DNA of 64,000 bases from Rhynchopus sp. YZ270_cl-10 (lineage: Eukaryota; Euglenozoa; Diplonemea; Diplonemida; Diplonemidae): positions 868,001 through 932,000 of the forward strand of contig OZ037873.1 in assembly GCA_964035575.1 (NCBI GenBank). The letters are read 5' to 3'. The stretch's first letter is position 1. Every line of letters begins with the position of its first letter. The notes beneath the pieces were generated by a model that saw nothing but the letters and a program-made list of their open reading frames with translations, was not told the origin of the DNA and did no database searches. The translations under genes were made by a program, and so were the position numbers. Below are positions 41,779-52,762 of the stretch, in pieces.

Positions 41779-44700
41779 ATGCGAGCGCTTCTCAATACAG
41801 TCTCCGCGTTCGCCTTGCTGGCGCACATTGTTGAATGTGAAGAGGTGGCTTCGGCAGCTGCTGATGCTACCACCACCACCACCACTGCTGCTGCTGCCAC
41901 TGCAACAGAATTCGAAGATTTCTCTGTGTACGCCCTCTTCGAAGAAAGTAAAGGGCGTGTCGGGATCGCGCAAGGTGTAAAGGCAGGTCTTGCAAGCCTA
42001 GGCACCGTAAATGTGGTCGGGGTGATCGATGTGGAAGACCGCCCGGTGATGGCGTTACACTACATCCACGATATGGCGCGTCTTCAGGGGAAGGTTCTTG
42101 AAACTCAAAATTTTCAGATTCCAAAAATGAATGCGTGGGTGATCCCGGTTGGTACCGACCCTTCGACCGGAATGAAAACGGTTGTGTTTGCGATGCTGCA
42201 ACCTGACACATTCACGCGCAGTACCAACAAGAGCAACGCCGCATTTAACATCATCATGTCCACCGCCTCCCAGGTTATCGTTGGAGTCCCTAGGCAAGAA
42301 ATTCCTGCGGTGTCCACACTGCTTTCATCGTTGGTCGTCCAGACTGACCATACCAATCGTAGGGTGCACGCACCGCTCCGTCCTGATATTTTCTCCGAAA
42401 ATGTTTCGAAAGCGATTCTTTCGAAGGGAATAAATTTGGAGGCCCCACAGCTTCCCAGAATTCATGTTGTAGTGACTGGGTATGGAGTCGCGTATGGCGC
42501 TGCGACAGAGGAGAAGCTCCGCCACATTTTCACTCCTGGTGCTTTAGAGAAGAAAGGGGTTGCTGCGTTTGTTCCGTTTGAGTCGATTCAGGTGAGTACG
42601 CTTCCATTATTGGTTACTCCAGGGATGGAGGTGGGGAGCATCGTTCCGGCAACGTTCGAAAGGAATAGTAACGCAAAGTATGCGACCGAAAACTTCTTTT
42701 ATCGTATTTCTGGCTATTCTGGGGGTGTGGATAGACACCTCAGCCATGGAAGAGTTGTGAGTGAGTGGATTGGCTTTGTACGCAACAGCATGGCGCCGAT
42801 GCTGCGACCCTCGAGGAGTGATGCCTTTTTGTCCTCCCTTCGCACTGCCGCAGTGGAACGCGCGCTGCTCGCTTTCCGCAACGAGGTGCAAGGTGCGGTA
42901 CTCTACGGCTGGCTTGTCTCCTCTGATGGACACAGAGTCTACGCACTCCCCGCATCTCCTGAACATACCGCAGCAGAGAGAGACGATGCGCAAGCCCTGG
43001 TATCAGCCGACATCAAATTAGACCGTCTCACCACCCGACCACCCTCTCCGGAAGAACTCAAAAAACTGCTTTCCGCCGCATCTAAGAGAGGCAAAGCCTT
43101 CGTCTCTACCTTTCTTTCTGGTGTCGTCCCAGACGAGTCAGCGATCCAGCAATTCACAAAGTTAGTTCATGCCGAAGAGGAATATCTTACTGAGACGAAC
43201 CTTAAAAATGTGAGTCGCTATGTGCGTGGATATGCAGCGCAGGTGTCTGCAGTGCATACCGAGAAGTATCGTTATACGTTGCGTGGTAGAGTGCCGTATA
43301 AAGCGTCGGTTGCGGAGGAATTTCATGCAAAGCAGATTGCTCAGGCGGAGGTTGACATGAAAACGCTTTTGGGGAGTTTGTGGGGATGTGAAATTGCGGT
43401 GGCGGAGTTTGCAGGAATCGTGGAGGCGTTGAAAACCGCTCTTGCTGGCGAGGTTGCGGTGAACGATAAGAAGGTCGAATCCGTACTAGCCGACGCGCAA
43501 GAGAGCGCGATACAATCGATTGAAACGGCAGAGTTTGGTTTACCCCAACCCGAATCAGTTTTGACAGCAAAGTTAACGTCCGCAGGAGATGCCGCAAAGC
43601 TTGTTTTCCAGAAGGCGCTTCTCAAGGCATTCGCAAAAGATGATAAGGGTTCAGAAAAACTGCGACCCCTGAAAGACGTTGTCTGGGCGGAGCGTGTGGC
43701 GCAGGCGCAGAAGAGCCTGCACGCAGTGGAGGAAGTGATCGCAGCTGTGTCCGCCGCAGCGAGGAAGGACAATGTGCTCAAGGTGAAGAAGAGCTGTGAG
43801 GCGAAGGCGGCGATGCTGACGGCGGGGTTCCTCGCGAAGGTGGTGGATGGGAAGGATGTGATTTCGTATCCGTCGGAGGAAGGGATTATGTTTGTATGTG
43901 GGCTATTTTTATTTTTTTTTTAAATGTTGCTAGGGGGGATTAACCATGCGTTGTTTTTGAGGTTCGTGAAGTCGCGTTTCAACTGCGATGCGTTGCTGAA
44001 GACTCCGCGTGGATCGCAGTACCATTCCTTCTCCCTATTCTTTGAAGTCATCCCGTCGTCCCACACGATTTCCGTGGCATCGGAGCTGCTTGAATGCGGA
44101 TTCTGGCCCTGTCTGACGGACTTCTGCTGTTGCTCCTCTTCCTCCCGGTGATGCCTGAGGTGATATTTCACACAGTGGGCATTGGTGTGGCTTCTGTTAC
44201 TGCTTGTGGTGTAGCTTCTGTTTGTGAAGTAGCTGGTGCGGTGTCGAAGGCCCTGGAGATTTCACGAAGCTGCACCAGCGTCGAGTAGTGTTGGCCTGAG
44301 GGGGGGCCGACGTCCAGGCTGCGCAGCACTAACTGCGTTGCTGCCTCCTTCCTCTTCCACCCTGCGTAGTTGCAGTTTTTGGTGCGCCGAAGCGCGTGCC
44401 GAAGTTCCCTGCAGGGTTTGCTGCTATTATTGCTGTTGCTGTCCTTCATAGGGACCTGCGCAGACTTCTTCACAACTTCGAATTATTGTTAATAATTATT
44501 GATGATTTTATCCTGCAACTATGCGTCGGCCATCAGCCTGTCCCCCCCATTCCCTGGTGTGAAGAGGGATCGCGGGGATCGCGTGCACTCCCTCCGTTCC
44601 GTCGGCGCCCTGCACTCATTGGATTCAGCAGTGTTGTGTTCCACTGTGCTTTTCTTGAATTTTTAAACCATGTGATCACCCCTTCCCAGTCAGGGGGGTG

Positions 44701-46150
44701 GGGTAATGACTTGTGTACCTTGCTTTACAGTTTCCCTCAGGCCATAGATTTTTCTTTCTCTTCAACTTTTCTTAAACCTCCCCTCCCCTCCCCCAACAGA
44801 CCGTTGCTGCAGGGGAGGCAGAGACACTGCTCGCTGATTTCAAAGAGTCGCAGGGGAAGTTCAGTGGCTACGAGGACCTGTACGCAGCTCAGCTGCAGAA
44901 GCTCACCGACACTCTTCAGGGGTTGGTATGGAAATACTCCTCCCCCTCTCCCCCCAACACAAAGTATCATTAGAACAGCAAGATAAGAGGCACCAAAAAC
45001 GCGTCTTTACTGAAATTCCCCCTCTCACTTTGCGCCCAGATCTGACGCCTTTAGGCTGCGTTCAACAAAAAAACCACTTTTTGGTTTTGAATAGGGGGCG
45101 CAAAATGTGCGAATCACCCCCCTCTTCAGCCACACCAACTTTACTAACTTTCTGTCTAGAGATCGGCGGTTGTGCTGTCTGGTTTTTTTTCCCGGCTTTG
45201 AGCGCACAAACAAAAGACCCGATCTTTTTTATATACCAAATCTCTGGCAACTTCTAATCAACTTGGACAACTCCAAAAAACCCCTCTCCCTCCTCCTCCC
45301 CTCAGATCTGCGACGAAGCCTCACGCTCTGTGATGGAACGCAACGTTGACGCTCTTCTTGCCTCCTCCTGGGGACGTGCCGCGGCAGTAGAGCTCGAGCG
45401 GGAGCTGAAGAAGGACCCGGAGAAGTTTGGGGCAAGCTTGGGACGCAACGCGCAGGAAGCCTTTGAACGCCACGGACAATCACAGTGGACGGCACTGTCG
45501 AGCGCGACGCGCAAACGCATGGTGGGTGCATGGTGTGTTCTGGCGCAGGGCTCGCGCGAATGCCCCGGGAACTGTTATGTGTGGTCTGCCTCACCTGCAG
45601 TGCACTTCATGGACGTGCTTGGGCTCTGCGAGCCTGACTGGGTCGTCTGCAGTGGCGCAGCGCGTGTCGCCGCTATAGGCGATATCTGGAAAATCGGCGG
45701 AAACATCAAAACCTGCACACCGCCGGAAGAGAAGCCCTGCCCCACCTTCTGGGATAGAAAGGGGTACCCGTACATTAAGGTATGCGTCTTATTGTCTTGT
45801 AGGTGTGTGTGTGCACGAGAGGCACATTCAGCGCAGAAGCTTTCTTCTTTTTGGGGGATTGAAAATTATATCTTAATCTTTTGGGGGAAAATAAGAGATT
45901 TTGAGAATGGACAATAACAAAACACCACCGCAAACAGATCCTGTTCCGTATTGTTCTTGCTATTACGATCCCGTTGATGCTGTCAGGAATGTACATTGCG
46001 AACTCTCGGTTGAGTATGTTACACAAATTTTTTTAAAAAATATCACTGCTTTGGTGCTTCTTCATCCCTCTTTCCACAGAAAAAAGCATTCAGCAGAAGC
46101 AGGAACAACAGGTCCGTACGAAGACCAGCAAAAAACGCAACCGTAACTAA
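41779..46150 (+). CDS. Secreted or lumenal degenerate GBP/atlastin-like GTPase-fold protein (multi-exon)
   Basis: Proposed exons are 41779-43893, 44800-44925, 45306-45779 and about 46094-46150, giving about 920 residues; all three donors are GTATG and the first three junctions are phase 0. The exact start of the last exon is uncertain (tandem acceptor TTCAGCAG). Residues 1-20 are a signal peptide, followed by a Thr/Ala run. Residues 60-200 follow the order of a large GBP-type G domain: strand VNVVGVID, a turn where GxxxxGKS is expected, then AWVIPV (compare GIWMW), then KTVVFAMLQPDTF (compare LLDTEG), and SQVIVGVP. The P-loop lysine and the DxEG aspartate/glycine are absent, so nucleotide hydrolysis is unlikely. 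The rest is long alpha-helical sequence, as in the GBP helical domain, ending in a basic tail. The family assignment is structural inference; a wholly novel family is possible. Confidence 0.6.
43934..44640 (-). pseudogene. Unidentified coding-like insert in intron 1 of the GBP-like gene
   Basis: Intron 1 (43894-44799) contains balanced-composition sequence that reads as protein on the minus strand in pieces (for example NYAGWKRKEAATQLVLRS, TLVQLREISRAF, GVFSNASQLKRDFTNLK). There is no recognisable domain. It contrasts with the usual T-rich intron filler and is probably a remnant of a mobile element or gene. Confidence 0.3.
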
Positions 46151-47994
46151 AAAAAACAAACAAAACTGGTGTACTTTTTCACACAAACCTCCCCCTTTTT
46201 TTATTATGTAGAAACGCTAGATTAGACTCACGCATGCAACCTGCAAAGGGACCACTTAGATATCGTTGTTCCTGCAGGGAAACGTGAGTAAGGTTAAGGG
46301 TTAAAAAAAACATCCCCACCAGCAAAACTATGCTTTTCTTCAACGGTACAAAGCCGTCTAAACTGAAGGGGTGGGGGTGGTGGAGAGAGACTCTTTGGGG
46401 AGGGGGGGCTGGGGTACCAACGAGAACTGTTGTGTCCAGGTTGTCGATACTGCAAACGAAGCAAAATAACCCGTCTTTTTTTTTTTTTTTTTTCCATTTT
46501 AAAAATGCAGAGTACATTTGTGTAATTTTGGTGCGGTCAGTGGTCCACAGGAAACCCGTGGTTGAACCGCGGGGAAACCCTCTGGGGACGGTTGCTGACT
46601 GCACCAAATTTGTTAATAATCAGGTAGGACAGCGTGACGGGAATCGAGAAACGATGCTGTTATAGTTACTAGCTGTTAGTAAAGTGTTGAAAACCACGTC
46701 ACCAATTCTGACTTTCAATTCTATACGCAATAAAGGATTATCCTCCTGGCTATTTGCGCATAAAACAACAAATTGAACACCAGATTTCCCCCCCGATTTT
46801 TCTCGCAGTTCGACAAAAAAAAAAAAAACACACCACACATTTTATGCTCAACCCTTATGGTTGACATATCTGCAAATGACAACCTTTTTAAAAAAATATT
46901 TGGGGGTAATTGGGAGGTACAATGTCATCGAGAGGGCTTTGTATTTCAAGTCAACCTTTTTTTCCTAGCCATCCCTTTAGCCCCATGTCCCCGCGCAATT
47001 TTTGATTTATTTCTTCACTTTTTTTTTGCATCCCAACATTGTTTTTCCTCGTGGGCATTACTCAAATGCTTCTTGTTCAGACTTGCTGTGGGGTACTCTG
47101 AGAGAAGGCAGAAGGCCATGCTTAATCAACAGAACTACAGCCCAATGTGGGGGGGTCAGGCACAAAGATGACAATGTGGGTGTCAACGTGCACTGCTTAC
47201 AACTGCAAAAAAATGTAAACCCCCTTCAATCAGTCTACGTACACTGACTTTTTTTGGTACACTGTTCACGAGCGGGCTGTTGTATTTCAAATCAAACTTT
47301 TATTTTTTTCACCAATCTTGATGGTGCTTTTGCTAGAGACCATCATCCAGATGAAGTGAATGAAATGCAGATGCAAAGTAAATGACAGAAGAAAACTTGC
47401 TATGACATTGATTTGAACTGAACCCCCCTATGTCTCTCATGCTTGATCAACTACGACCCTCAGCCATGAGAAGCTTATTAGGTTCATCTCCCCCCACCCA
47501 GACTGCCCCCCCCGCCCTCTGAGCGCTGCAGCTCACGGGGCGGGGGGGGGGTTCTAAAAACTGCGAGCACCCTCAGGAGAAGAGCCGTGTGTGTCGCAAA
47601 AGGGGGAGTTATTTAGAGACAAAGCCGGACAGTGGAGATTGCACAAACTGTGGCAACACAAACCGAGGCAACTACACTACTCCAACAATTTATCAAAAAA
47701 AAAAAGTCCTTATGTGTAGGGCATCATAACGTGCAAAAGGTTATTACCATTTCACTAACGAAGAGAAACAAAAAAAATATGTTTGCAATCCCTAATGATA
47801 GCTTTTGCATGATTCTCCTGACCCAGAAAAAAAAAGTAATAGATACTCTACACTTTCAACTCCTCCCCTCGTTTATGATTCGCTTTCGGGACCTCACCGA
47901 TGGCTCACTATCTCTTCACCAGATCCCCACACACCACACACCACACACCCTGAATAGGAAACTGCTTACACACCCCACCTTCCTGTTTCCCATC
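46151..47994. other. Spacer with R2 tails and an R5 copy
   Basis: No gene is supported. R2 tails (GAGGTACAATGTCATCGAGA... at 46912-46960; GGTACACTGTTCACGAGCGG... at 47258-47300), an R1-like piece (47455-47490), a G-run hairpin (GGCGGG-type) near 47515-47550 and R5 (47630-47704). From 47870 the sequence is the 5' part of the ankyrin duplication. Confidence 0.55.
47630..47704 (+). repeat. R5 short interspersed repeat, copy 4
   Basis: The most complete copy: GGACAGTGGAGATTGCACAA, then ACTGTGGCAACACAAACCGA, GGCAACTACACTACTCCAAC and AATTTATCAAAAAA. Same orientation as the others. Confidence 0.85.
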
Positions 47995-48732
47995 ATGCTA
48001 AAGGGGTTGTCTGGGCGAGTTTTGCGCGACAGAAGGATTCTTGGGTTCAGTCGACGCTGGAACACCCCACATCTGCCGAGTGAAGTGCTTGCAGCATGTC
48101 ATGGACACAACGAGTCTGTGCGCAATCTTGCAGGCTTGTCGGAGGTGGACGTGAATCACGCAGATGAGAAGGGGATGACTGCGTTGCACTGGGAAGCAAA
48201 GAAAGGTTGTCTGACGCAGGTGCTGATGGATGCAGGGGCAGACATCGAGGCAAGGAACAGCTTGGGTCGTTCACCTCTGCTTGTGGCTTGCGAGAACGGG
48301 AATCTGGCAAAGGTGAAGGTGCTGGTCGAAGCAGGTGCGGGAGTGCGTGCCACAGACAACGAAGGTGCGACATGTTGTACCCTTGCGGGAGCCAATGGGC
48401 ACACGGACGTTGTGGACTATCTTGCAGGCTTGCCGGAGGTGGACGTGAAGCAGACAGATAGGTTGGGCAACACTGCACAGGAAGCAGCGCCGGAGCAGGG
48501 CAATGCGACGAAGGAGGAAGTGAAAGCACTGCAGGAAATGATGAAGAGTGTTATGGACCAGCAGAAAACGATGTTGGAGGCACAGAAGGAGGGTCTGGGT
48601 CCGATTGCGGAGGTGATTGAGCGTGGGGTTAATACATTGAAAGATATCCTTCTTGTTTTATTTGCTATTTATATTTTTGTTACTATTTTGGCTGTTACTT
48701 TTTATATCAGAACCTTTTTTATGAATAAATAA
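47995..48732 (+). CDS. Ankyrin-repeat tail-anchored protein, copy 1
   Basis: A 245-residue protein starting MLKGLSGRVLRD. Residues 30-165 hold about four ankyrin repeats (GMTALHWEAKKGCLTQVLMDAG, in pieces; SPLLVACENGNLAKVKVLVEAG; NGHTDVVDYLAGLP). Ankyrin repeats bind proteins. A charged helix (EEVKALQEMMKSVMDQQK, about 175-200) is a likely coiled coil. The C-terminus (about 218-240, ILLVLFAIYIFVTILAV) is a single membrane span with a short polar end, the layout of a tail-anchored protein facing the cytosol. It is nearly identical to copy 2 up to the coiled coil, after which the two diverge completely. The stop is embedded in AATAAATAAATAA. Confidence 0.82.
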   Translation: MLKGLSGRVLRDRRILGFSRRWNTPHLPSEVLAACHGHNESVRNLAGLSEVDVNHADEKGMTALHWEAKKGCLTQVLMDAGADIEARNSLGRSPLLVACENGNLAKVKVLVEAGAGVRATDNEGATCCTLAGANGHTDVVDYLAGLPEVDVKQTDRLGNTAQEAAPEQGNATKEEVKALQEMMKSVMDQQKTMLEAQKEGLGPIAEVIERGVNTLKDILLVLFAIYIFVTILAVTFYIRTFFMNK

Positions 48733-49407
48733 ATAATGTAAATGGTGCAGTGAAAGGGGTGTGCGATAAAGTATGATAAGGTGCGATTTTGGGGTCTGGA
48801 TTTTTTTTTTTTTTTTTTTTTTGACAGTGGTTTGCTAAAGGGACTGGAAATAAGGGAGTCGTGACCCCAACGACTCCCTGCGACACCTACCAAAGAGAGG
48901 GAACTTTTTTTTTGAGGAAAGATACCTGCAGAGGGTGATGCTGCAGTGGGTAATTGGCACCCTCCAGGTTATAGCGTCAACCCCGTTACATGTCGTATGG
49001 TTGCATGACGACTGGTACACTACGTGCCAGCCGGATATTGTGGACAAGGAGTCTCGGGAGGAGGGAGGTGAACCCCCGAGAACCCAGCGGAGGTGAAGAT
49101 GAGAGTGATGGAAACGCCTTTTTTTTGTTTGTGGTGACGACGCTGGCGATGGCGAGGTGATTGATGAGTACCGTTGGGAGGGGGCTCAGGTTCACACCTC
49201 CAGACCACCACCTACCAACCTGAGGCAGATCGGAACAACGTCGTTATTGTTATCTGAATATGCTGTTTCCATTGATTCTGCAATTATGTGCGAAGGTCCA
49301 AAGACGTGTGTGAAGAAAGCCACAAGGGAAAGGGCGGTGTGAGGTGAACGGTATGGCCCAGGAATGGAGTCACAGCATCTCCTCCTCGCCCACGAAGCGT
49401 AAGTAAA
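48733..49407. other. Spacer unique to the first ankyrin unit
   Basis: It contains a GGGGTCTGGATTTTTTT block with a long T-run, then AGGGAGTCGTGACCCCAACGA-type hairpin sequence. A related block lies at 58860-58985, in front of the second dioxygenase gene. No gene is seen. Confidence 0.5.
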
Positions 49408-50415
49408 ATTATGGAAAATACGATCGATTGAAACGCACTGCCCAATCAGTGACCTGCGTAACATGGTATTTTGTTAGGTACGTAACAAGCTGGAAGACGG
49501 CCCAGAAGTTTTCAGGGGCGTTGCAAGTATGTGCAATGGTAACCATACTAACATGATGAGCACCATGCTTTATGTATGAAATGCACGTAAAAACGATGCA
49601 AAAATCATGTTATTCAGCATGTTTACTGGTGTACATGGTCACTGTGCGGGCAGTGATTCAACCCCCACCCACTCCACCCCACTCCTTCCTCCCATCCCCT
49701 ACACCGCATGTGCATTGCATGAAATCTGTAGTGTTGATTAAAAGCGTCACGCCTCCCTTGCGTAAGTTCAGGTGGGGAGCTGGCACCTTGTGTGTCTCCC
49801 AAAAACCAAAAGCGTTGTGTGTGAAGTTTTCAAGAAAGGAAAATGAAACAGAGAAAGTTTCAAAGGAAAAATGGAACAGGAGACAGACGATGTGACAATG
49901 TCGGAATGGTGTGGTGGCTCCGCAAGTGGCTTATGTTACGACTGGAGTTGCAGATGTGTGAAAACGCCTCTGTTCTGCCTCAGTGCAGTGCGGCAAATAG
50001 AGCTAAGAAAATAAACTAACTAAAAACAATCTGAGATTCTTTTGCTGTCTTATTTCTGTTCTTTATGGGTAAAGTGTAATGACTTTTTTTTCTTTTCCAT
50101 GATACTGCCTGCCGTCGCTGGTGCAACATATGGCGCATCATAATAGAAATGATACTGCCTGCCATCAGCGGTCGTAACATGTGGGGTATCATGAACTTTT
50201 GATTTGTTTTCGTTCTCTTTTTTGTTGTCGTTCAAACTCGCACTTTCTTTCTTGCAAATAAAACCAACAAAAGACAAAAAGAAGGCCGTTTCAGCATACT
50301 GTTTTATGTGCTTACATATTTACCCCCTTCGCACCAATACCACCAGGACCTCTCGACAAAATATTTCCCCGATGTGTTTTCCTTCCCTCGTACGTCACAG
50401 TAAACGAAACCTCTC
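49408..50415 (+). repeat. Duplicated upstream block X (before ankyrin copy 2)
   Basis: About 1.0 kb, closely similar to 51421-52581. It includes ATCAGTGACCTGCGTAACAT, CACTGTGCGGGCAGTGATTC, a C-rich stretch and two ~50-bp subrepeats starting ATGATACTGCCTGCC. It ends a few bases before the ankyrin-copy-2 duplication begins. It may carry the promoter of the following gene. Confidence 0.8.
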
Positions 50416-50540
50416 CTCACATCGTATATGATTCGCTTTCGGGACCTCACCGATGGTTCACTATCTCTTCACCAGATCCCCACACACCACACACCCTGAA
50501 TAGGAAACTGCTTACACACCCCACCTTCCTGTTTCCCATC

Positions 50541-51245
50541 ATGCTAAAGGGGTTGTCTGGGCGAGTTTTGCGCGACAGAAGGATTCTTGGGTTCAGTCGA
50601 CGCTGGAACACCCCACATCTGCCGAGTGAAGTGCTTGCAGCATGTCATGGACACAACGAGTCTGTGCGCAATCTTGCAGGCTTGTCGGAGGTGGACGTGA
50701 ATCACGCAGATGAGAAGGGGATGACTGCGTTGCACTGGGAAGCAAAGAAAGGTTGTCTGACGCAGGTGCTGATGGATGCAGGGGCAGACATCGAGGCAAG
50801 GAACAGCTTGGGTCGTTCACCTCTGCTTGTGGCTTGCGAGAACGGGAATCTGGCAAAGGTGAAGGTGCTGGTCGAAGCAGGTGCGGGAGTGCGTGCCACA
50901 GACAACGAAGGTGCGACATGTTGTACCCTTGCGGGAGCCAATGGGCACACGGACGTTGTGCGCTATCTTGCAGGCTTGCCGGAGGTGGACGTGAAGCAGA
51001 CAGATAGGTTGGGCAACACTGCACAGGAAGCAGCGCCGGAGCAGGGCAATGCGATGAAGGAGGAAGTGAAAGCACTGCAGGAAATGATGAAGAGTGTTAT
51101 GGACCAGCAGAAAACGATGTTGGAGGCACAGAAGGCGGCGAGCGAGCAGGCGAAGAAAATGAAAGTTGATGCTTCTGAATATTTTATTCTTCTTTCTCTT
51201 CTAAGTGTGCTCATATATTTGCAAGTGTTAAATAGTGGTAAATGA
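50541..51245 (+). CDS. Ankyrin-repeat tail-anchored protein, copy 2
   Basis: A 234-residue paralogue of the protein at 47995. The first ~195 residues differ from copy 1 at only two positions I could see (DVVDYLAG versus DVVRYLAG; NATKEE versus NAMKEE). After LEAQK the C-terminus is replaced by ASEQAKKMKVDASEYF and a different hydrophobic end (ILLSLLSVLIYLQVL), again a probable tail anchor. Likely role: a cytosolic ankyrin scaffold held on a membrane, with the two copies possibly sent to different membranes; this is inference. Preceded by block X. Confidence 0.82.
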   Translation: MLKGLSGRVLRDRRILGFSRRWNTPHLPSEVLAACHGHNESVRNLAGLSEVDVNHADEKGMTALHWEAKKGCLTQVLMDAGADIEARNSLGRSPLLVACENGNLAKVKVLVEAGAGVRATDNEGATCCTLAGANGHTDVVRYLAGLPEVDVKQTDRLGNTAQEAAPEQGNAMKEEVKALQEMMKSVMDQQKTMLEAQKAASEQAKKMKVDASEYFILLSLLSVLIYLQVLNSGK

Positions 51246-51420
51246 GAAATAGCTACTCCACTAATCGCGTAGAGAAAATGTGTCGTGAATTCAGAGGGAG
51301 CTTTAGTTCGGTTCAAAACGCACGTTTTAAAGCGCTCGGAGCCTGATTTGCATCTTCAAAAATGCGAGTATCGTTTTTGAAAAACATTTTGGCTGACGTT
51401 TGCTGTGGGTGGGAAGTAAT

Positions 51421-52581
51421 ATTATGGAAAATACGATCGAAATGGTGTAAGTAAAAAGTACGGTGCCCAATCAGTGACCTGCGTAACATGGTATTTTGTT
51501 AGGTACGTAACAAGCTGGAAGACGGCCCAGAAGTTTTCAGGGGCGTTGCAAGTATGTGCAATGGTAACCATACTAACATGATGAGCACCATGCTTTATGT
51601 ATGAAATGCACGTAAAAACCATGCAAAAATCATGTTATTCAGCATGTTTACTGGTGTACATGGTCACTGTGCGGGCAGTGATTCAACCCCCACCCACTCC
51701 ACCCCACCCCTTCCTCCCATCCCCTACACCGCATGTGCATTGCATGAGATCTGTGAAGTGTTGATTAAAAGCGTCATGCCTGCCTCGGGTAAGTTCAGGT
51801 GGGGGGCTGGCACCTTGTGTGTCTCCCAAAAACCAAAAGCGTTGTGTGTGAAGTTTTCAAGAAAGGAAAAGTAAAACAGAGAAAGTTTCAAAGGGAAAAT
51901 GGAACAGGAGACAGACGATGTGACAATGTCGGAATGGTGTGATGGCTCCGCAAGTGGCTTATGTTACGACTGGAGTTCCAGGAGCGGACGTCGTGGAAGG
52001 ACGTTGTCTGTGATGATTAGTGATGCATCCCCACCCCACCCCTTGTTAATACCCCCTCCCTACACCGCATAAATGCTTTGCACACACACCTCCTGAAGGG
52101 GCAGCAGTCAAGACAGCTGAGATGTGTGAAAACACCTCTAGTCTGCATCAGTGCAGTACGGCAAAGACGGCCAAAAAATATAGCGCAAACTAATATGAGA
52201 TACATTTTGTGCTGTCTTATTTCTGTTCTTTATGGGTAAAGTGTAATGACTTTTTTTTTTTTTTCCATGATACTGCCTGCCGTCGCTGGTGTAACATCTG
52301 GCACATCATAATAGAAATGATACTGCCTGCCATCAGCGGTCGTAACATGTGGGGTATCATGAACTTTTGATTTGTTTTCGTTCTCTTTTTTGTTGTCGTT
52401 CAAACTCGCACTTTCTTTCTTGCAAATAAAACCAACAAAAGACAAAAAGAAGGCCGTTTCAGCATACTGTTTTATGTGCTTACATATTTACCCCCTTCGC
52501 ACCAATACCACAGGACCTCTCGACAAAATATTTCCCCGATGTGTTTTCCTTCCCTCGCACGTCACAGTAAACGAAACCTCT
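51421..52581 (+). repeat. Duplicated upstream block X' (before dioxygenase 1)
   Basis: Second copy of block X, with an extra stretch of about 150 bases near 51980-52140 (CCCCACCCCACCCC...). It ends at AAACGAAACCTCTCC, about 45 bases before the first in-frame ATG of the dioxygenase gene. Thus the same 5' block precedes two unrelated genes. Confidence 0.8.
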
Positions 52582-52636
52582 CCCTCCCACTCAACGACCT
52601 ACCAAATTCCCCCTTCTTCTAATTACCATGCAGAAA

Positions 52637-52639
<3 letters not shown>

Positions 52640-52668
<29 letters not shown>
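52640..52668 (+). repeat. (CT)n microsatellite in the dioxygenase 1 leader
   Basis: About 14 CT units. If the ATG at 52628 is used, this run encodes alternating Leu-Ser (PLSLSLSLSLFLI), a hydrophobic stretch that could act as a signal sequence. Confidence 0.8.
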
Positions 52669-52671
<3 letters not shown>

Positions 52672-52762
52672 CCTTATACACAAAAAAGATTTAAAAGGAA
52701 AAGTGTCTCGCCTCGTGAAGCTTCTCACCCCTCTGTTCCTGCAGACTCGCTGTGCATCTACT

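Noticed and set aside
43924-44151. Frame directly after exon 1 of the GBP-like gene as a second exon
   Set aside because: It is out of phase with the GTATGT donor at 43894, whereas the exon at 44800-44925 joins in phase and continues the helical protein.
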